This document shows, piece after piece, positions 6,803 to 8,652 of a DNA stretch of 8,652 bases (its first letter is position 1; every line of letters begins with the position of its first letter). The stretch is from an uncultured Lachnospiraceae bacterium (lineage in GTDB: Bacteria; Bacillota; Clostridia; Lachnospirales; Lachnospiraceae). The translations under genes were made by a program, and so were the position numbers. A model generated the notes under the pieces. It was not told where the DNA came from, did no database searches, and saw only the letters and a list, made by a program, of their open reading frames with translations. The DNA is taken from assembly GCA_910588285.1 (NCBI GenBank), contig CAJUQB010000105.1:5479-14130 (forward strand), read 5' to 3'.

Positions 6803-7266
6803 CTGCAATATTCCTCCTTCCAGGCAGTCCGAAACTGCTCCCTTCCACGCTGCAGCCTCTTTTTGACCGCATGCTCCGTAATCCCCAGGATACCGGCAAT
6901 CTCCTTTACCTGGTATCCTTCTACATAATGGAGTACCATCACGGCCCTCTGATTTGGGGGCATCTGGAGGAGCTCCCGCACCGCCTCCCTGTCTTCCTGC
7001 CGGGATACCAGTGTGCCTGCAAGCTCATCAATGGGCACCTTCGGGTGCCGGAATCTGAACCGCTGTATGTCCCTGCAGTGATTAGTCGCCACCTTGATCA
7101 GCCATGCCTTTTCATGCTCGCCGTCCACAAATTTCGGTTTTTTCTCCAGATATTTGCAGAAGGTCTCCTGAATGGCATCCTGGGTATCCTGTTCACTGCC
7201 GAGTATCACAATGCAGATCCGGTACAGCATCTCGCTGTGTTTCCTTACTGCCGCTTCCAGATCCAT
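6799..7266 (-). CDS. ECF-type RNA polymerase sigma factor
   Basis: This 155-residue sigma-70 family ECF factor has only regions 2 and 4. Region 2 is at about 8-70, with EMLYRICIVILGSEQDTQDA followed by IQETF (32-36) and an AWLIKVATNHCRD helix for promoter -10 recognition. Region 4 is at about 97-147, with PPNQRAVMVLHYVEGYQVKE and a helix-turn-helix ILGITEHAVKKRLQRGRE for -35 recognition. The start is the ATG at 7264-7266, placed by AAGGAG about 10 nt upstream and by the usual length of the family; the frame is open further upstream to 7542, but that stretch has low-complexity, non-protein-like sequence and no ribosome binding site. It is translationally coupled to the anti-sigma gene and is followed by envelope genes, so it probably directs a cell-surface stress regulon including its own operon. 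I could not find a convincing ECF promoter. Confidence 0.95.
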   Translation of the reverse strand: MDLEAAVRKHSEMLYRICIVILGSEQDTQDAIQETFCKYLEKKPKFVDGEHEKAWLIKVATNHCRDIQRFRFRHPKVPIDELAGTLVSRQEDREAVRELLQMPPNQRAVMVLHYVEGYQVKEIAGILGITEHAVKKRLQRGREQFRTAWKEEYCR

Positions 7267-7628
7267 ATCTTTCCATCTCCTTCCTGTTCCACATCCATCG
7301 CTCAAAATACCCGGACCTGGAAGAATTCCCGTTACCGTTCGCAGGGCGGGAAAAATTGAATAACAGCAGATGTCAAGCTTGCTTGTAAGTCCGTTGTTAT
7401 CCGGTTTTCCACATCGATCGGACGCCCGATGCTTCTTGTCCGGCATAAGACGGGCAGGAAGATGTCCCTGCGAACTACATCCGTGCCCGAAAATCTTTCC
7501 GGATATCCTTTGGTTGGATGCTGTTATACTTATGACACGCAATTAGAAGACGAAAGGTGACCTTTTTGCAAAATTTTTTAAGACATGCCAGATTTATCAA
7601 AGAAATGCAGGAAATAAAGGTTTTATTT
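7267..7628 (-). other. Long untranslated region upstream of the sigma gene
   Basis: About 360 nt carry no supportable gene. In the leftward direction it holds a hairpin at 7451-7489 (CGGGCA/TGCCCG closing GATGT/ACATC) and a tight one at 7417-7430 (ATCGG, 4-nt loop, CCGAT). A TTGACA occurs at 7371-7376 without a good -10. A TATAAC at 7523-7528 lacks a clear -35. A 13-bp palindrome AAAGGTGACCTTT is at 7553-7565, and a TTTTGCAAAA palindrome follows it. The promoter must lie here, but I cannot place it firmly; no known riboswitch consensus was recognised. Confidence 0.4.
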
Positions 7629-7681
7629 AAGAAAAACTGCCCTCTCCTGACAAGGGTTTTCTCCTTATCAAAAGAGGACAG
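7629..7681 (-). terminator. Strong rho-independent terminator of the 7690-8361 lipoprotein gene
   Basis: In leftward RNA a 19-bp stem pairs 7663-7681 with 7637-7655 around a 7-nt loop, followed by UUUUUCUU (7629-7636). Several pairs are G-U, which exist only in the minus-strand transcript. It begins 9 nt after the stop codon. Confidence 0.9.
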
Positions 7682-7689
7682 GCAAAGGT

Positions 7690-8361
7690 TCAGGCCACTT
7701 TTACAATACAAATCTGGGTTGCTTTCAGTCCGCTGCCGGAAGAACTTCCCCATACCTGAATGAACTGGCCGGATGCCAGGTCCGCCGCTGTTGCTGCTGA
7801 CATTTCAGATCTGGCCCCTCCATCGTAAATTATTTTTATAGCAAACAGGGTATTTTCATCGTATGTAACCGCAATCTTGTTATACTCAGAATCATCCCCG
7901 CTGCCAGGAGACACTACGATATCACCTCCATTATCTGATTTTTCTGTAATGGCCTCTACCACGGTAAGCTGCCCATCCTTCAGCTCTTTGATATCCCCTT
8001 CCAGACTGGGAGTACTGTCCACCCATTCTGCAGATGTGCCAGACGTACTTTGACTTTGTGCTTCCGGCTGTTCTTTCTGTGTGCTGTCTGTTCCCTGGCT
8101 GCCGCTTTCACCGGATTGCGGTTCCGGTGATGCTTCCGGTGACTCCGGTTCATTCCCGGTGTCGGTTCCTTCTGCATCCGCTTCCGGTTCCGGAGCAGAA
8201 ACATCGTCCTCTGTATCATCCTCCGGGATCGGCTCGCCCTGAACCACCTGTGGTTCAGGGGTATCTGATGCTTCCTCCGTCTTTCCACAGGCACATACCG
8301 CAAGGCTCAGGATGCACAGCACCCCTGTCAATAAGATTATTTTTCTTGTTTTCTTTTTCAT
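7690..8361 (-). CDS. Lipoprotein with acidic Pro/Ser linker and DUF5666-like C-terminal domain
   Basis: This 223-residue secreted lipoprotein starts with a Lys-rich signal (MKKKTRK), a hydrophobic core and the lipobox VCAC, with Cys25 as lipid anchor. Residues 27-112 form a low-complexity linker rich in Glu, Pro, Ser, Asp and Gly, typical of a spacer crossing the cell wall. Residues 120-223 form a compact beta-rich domain (IKELKDGQLTVVEAI, IAVTYDENTLFAIKI, ADLASGQFIQVWG, LKATQICIV), whose order recalls DUF5666 / OB-fold-like secreted domains; this is pattern-based. The ATG at 8359-8361 has GGAG 6-7 nt upstream. It is a single-gene transcription unit: its own promoter at 8427-8460 and a strong terminator at 7629-7681. 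The repetitive linker DNA (recurrent TTCCGGT) may make its length vary between strains. No ligand or partner can be named. Confidence 0.85.
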   Translation of the reverse strand: MKKKTRKIILLTGVLCILSLAVCACGKTEEASDTPEPQVVQGEPIPEDDTEDDVSAPEPEADAEGTDTGNEPESPEASPEPQSGESGSQGTDSTQKEQPEAQSQSTSGTSAEWVDSTPSLEGDIKELKDGQLTVVEAITEKSDNGGDIVVSPGSGDDSEYNKIAVTYDENTLFAIKIIYDGGARSEMSAATAADLASGQFIQVWGSSSGSGLKATQICIVKVA

Positions 8362-8426
8362 GTTGTTCTCCTCTCATATAAAATTCAGTCCACAGCTTAT
8401 CCAGTATTTCTGCGGATTTTTTGTTC

Positions 8427-8460
8427 ATTCTATCAGAGTAGTCTCTAAAAAGCCTCTAAA
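8427..8460 (-). promoter_or_regulatory. Lipoprotein gene promoter with 11-bp-spaced direct repeats
   Basis: On the minus strand an extended -10, TGATAGAAT (8427-8435), has no good -35 hexamer. Instead, TTTAGAG occurs twice (8454-8460 and 8443-8449), exactly 11 bp apart; the second copy overlaps the -35 position, 10 nt before the -10 box. This is the layout of promoters activated by OmpR-type response regulators. Transcription would start near 8420, leaving about a 60-nt leader. Confidence 0.5.
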
Positions 8461-8501
8461 ACATCTTAAGGAAAAATAAACTTGTTTCTTGTTTTTCCAT
8501 A

Positions 8502-8549
8502 GACCGATTTTGAGAAGGGTTTTGTTTTCGGGTCTTCCCGAAATCGGTC
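8502..8549. repeat. GACCGATT-type inverted repeat (copies 2 and 3)
   Basis: Two inverted 16-bp arms at 8502-8517 and 8534-8549 (GACCGATTTTGAGAAG against GACCGATTTCGGGAAG when read outward-in) are separated by 16 nt. They match at 14 of 16 positions and also match the element at 3884-3899. Neither strand has a U tract beside it, so it is not a terminator. It lies between the leftward lipoprotein and a presumed rightward gene and may be an operator. Confidence 0.6.
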
Positions 8550-8640
8550 AACAGCGGTAGAATAACCAGAAAGGATAAATCCAAAAACTATGACTAAGGA
8601 GAAAAAGAAAGAGCCTTTAAAATGAAATGAAACATAAAGC

Positions 8641-8652
8641 GAAGGGAGTAAC
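8641..8652 (+). promoter_or_regulatory. Probable ribosome binding site of a rightward gene beyond the window
   Basis: AAGGGAG (8642-8648) followed by TAAC ends the window at a distance normal for a start codon just outside. A -10-like TAGAAT (8558-8563) upstream could drive it. No start codon is visible in the window, so this is inference. Confidence 0.35.

Noticed and set aside
6871..7388. Plus-strand frames opposite the sigma gene
   Set aside because: They are antisense shadows of a well-recognised sigma factor and have no family features.
7267..7542. N-terminal extension of the sigma factor by 92 residues
   Set aside because: There is no ribosome binding site, the composition is not protein-like, and family length and AAGGAG place the start at 7266.
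7475..7753. 92-residue minus-strand frame
   Set aside because: It spans the strong terminator and the lipoprotein gene's end in another frame, has no ribosome binding site and matches nothing I recognise.
8502..8549. Inverted repeat as a bidirectional terminator
   Set aside because: No U tract follows either arm on either strand, and the loop is 16 nt.
8590..8625. 11-codon frame MTKEKKKEPLK before the right edge
   Set aside because: Its nearest Shine-Dalgarno-like sequence is about 15 nt away, and nothing but its position would suggest a leader peptide.
1..8652. tRNA, rRNA, CRISPR arrays, transposases or IS elements
   Set aside because: I saw no clover-leaf, spaced direct-repeat array, or transposase motif in any frame.

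Overview
The window looks like chromosomal DNA of a Clostridia-type Bacillota, probably a Lachnospiraceae-like gut anaerobe. This is inferred from the strong AGGAGG-type ribosome binding sites, the mixed ATG/TTG/GTG starts, the ECF sigma/anti-sigma pair with a lipoprotein operon, and the Lachnospiraceae-style Ig-like and DUF5666-like secreted proteins; no rRNA or marker gene confirms it. Every gene I can support reads leftward (minus strand).

Right part (about 7.6-8.65 kb): a lipoprotein with a long Pro/Glu/Ser linker (7690-8361) has its own promoter with two direct repeats 11 bp apart and a strong terminator at 7629-7681. To its right, an inverted repeat (8502-8549) and a Shine-Dalgarno-like sequence ending at the window edge suggest a rightward gene starting just outside.

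Middle (2.9-7.6 kb): a five-gene minus-strand cluster follows a roughly 360-nt untranslated region: ECF sigma factor, overlapping membrane anti-sigma factor (ATGA overlap), beta-propeller lipoprotein, membrane-anchored N-acetylmuramoyl-L-alanine amidase, and a membrane-anchored protein with an Ig-like domain. It reads as a cell-envelope sensing and remodelling module. Each of the three larger intergenic gaps holds a hairpin or a repeat that could set different expression levels. A probable terminator at 2864-2904 closes the cluster.

Left part (1-2.85 kb): a visibly AT-richer operon with its own promoter at about 2.8 kb. It encodes an AAA15/RloA (AbiLi)-type ATPase, an RloB (AbiLii)-type protein and a third, unrecognised protein that runs off the left edge. 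This is an RloA/RloB anti-phage or abortive-infection type locus. Its most striking property is that the rloB frame is interrupted by one in-frame TAG inside the family's conserved CEG-x-x-TEP motif, so the annotated downstream ORF (from 1415) is only the C-terminal five-sixths of a broken gene. The third gene starts with TTG behind a strong ribosome binding site and is easily missed because it has neither an early ATG nor a stop in the window. The SAP-like N-terminal helix pattern in that third protein is a possible new accessory of the RloAB pair.
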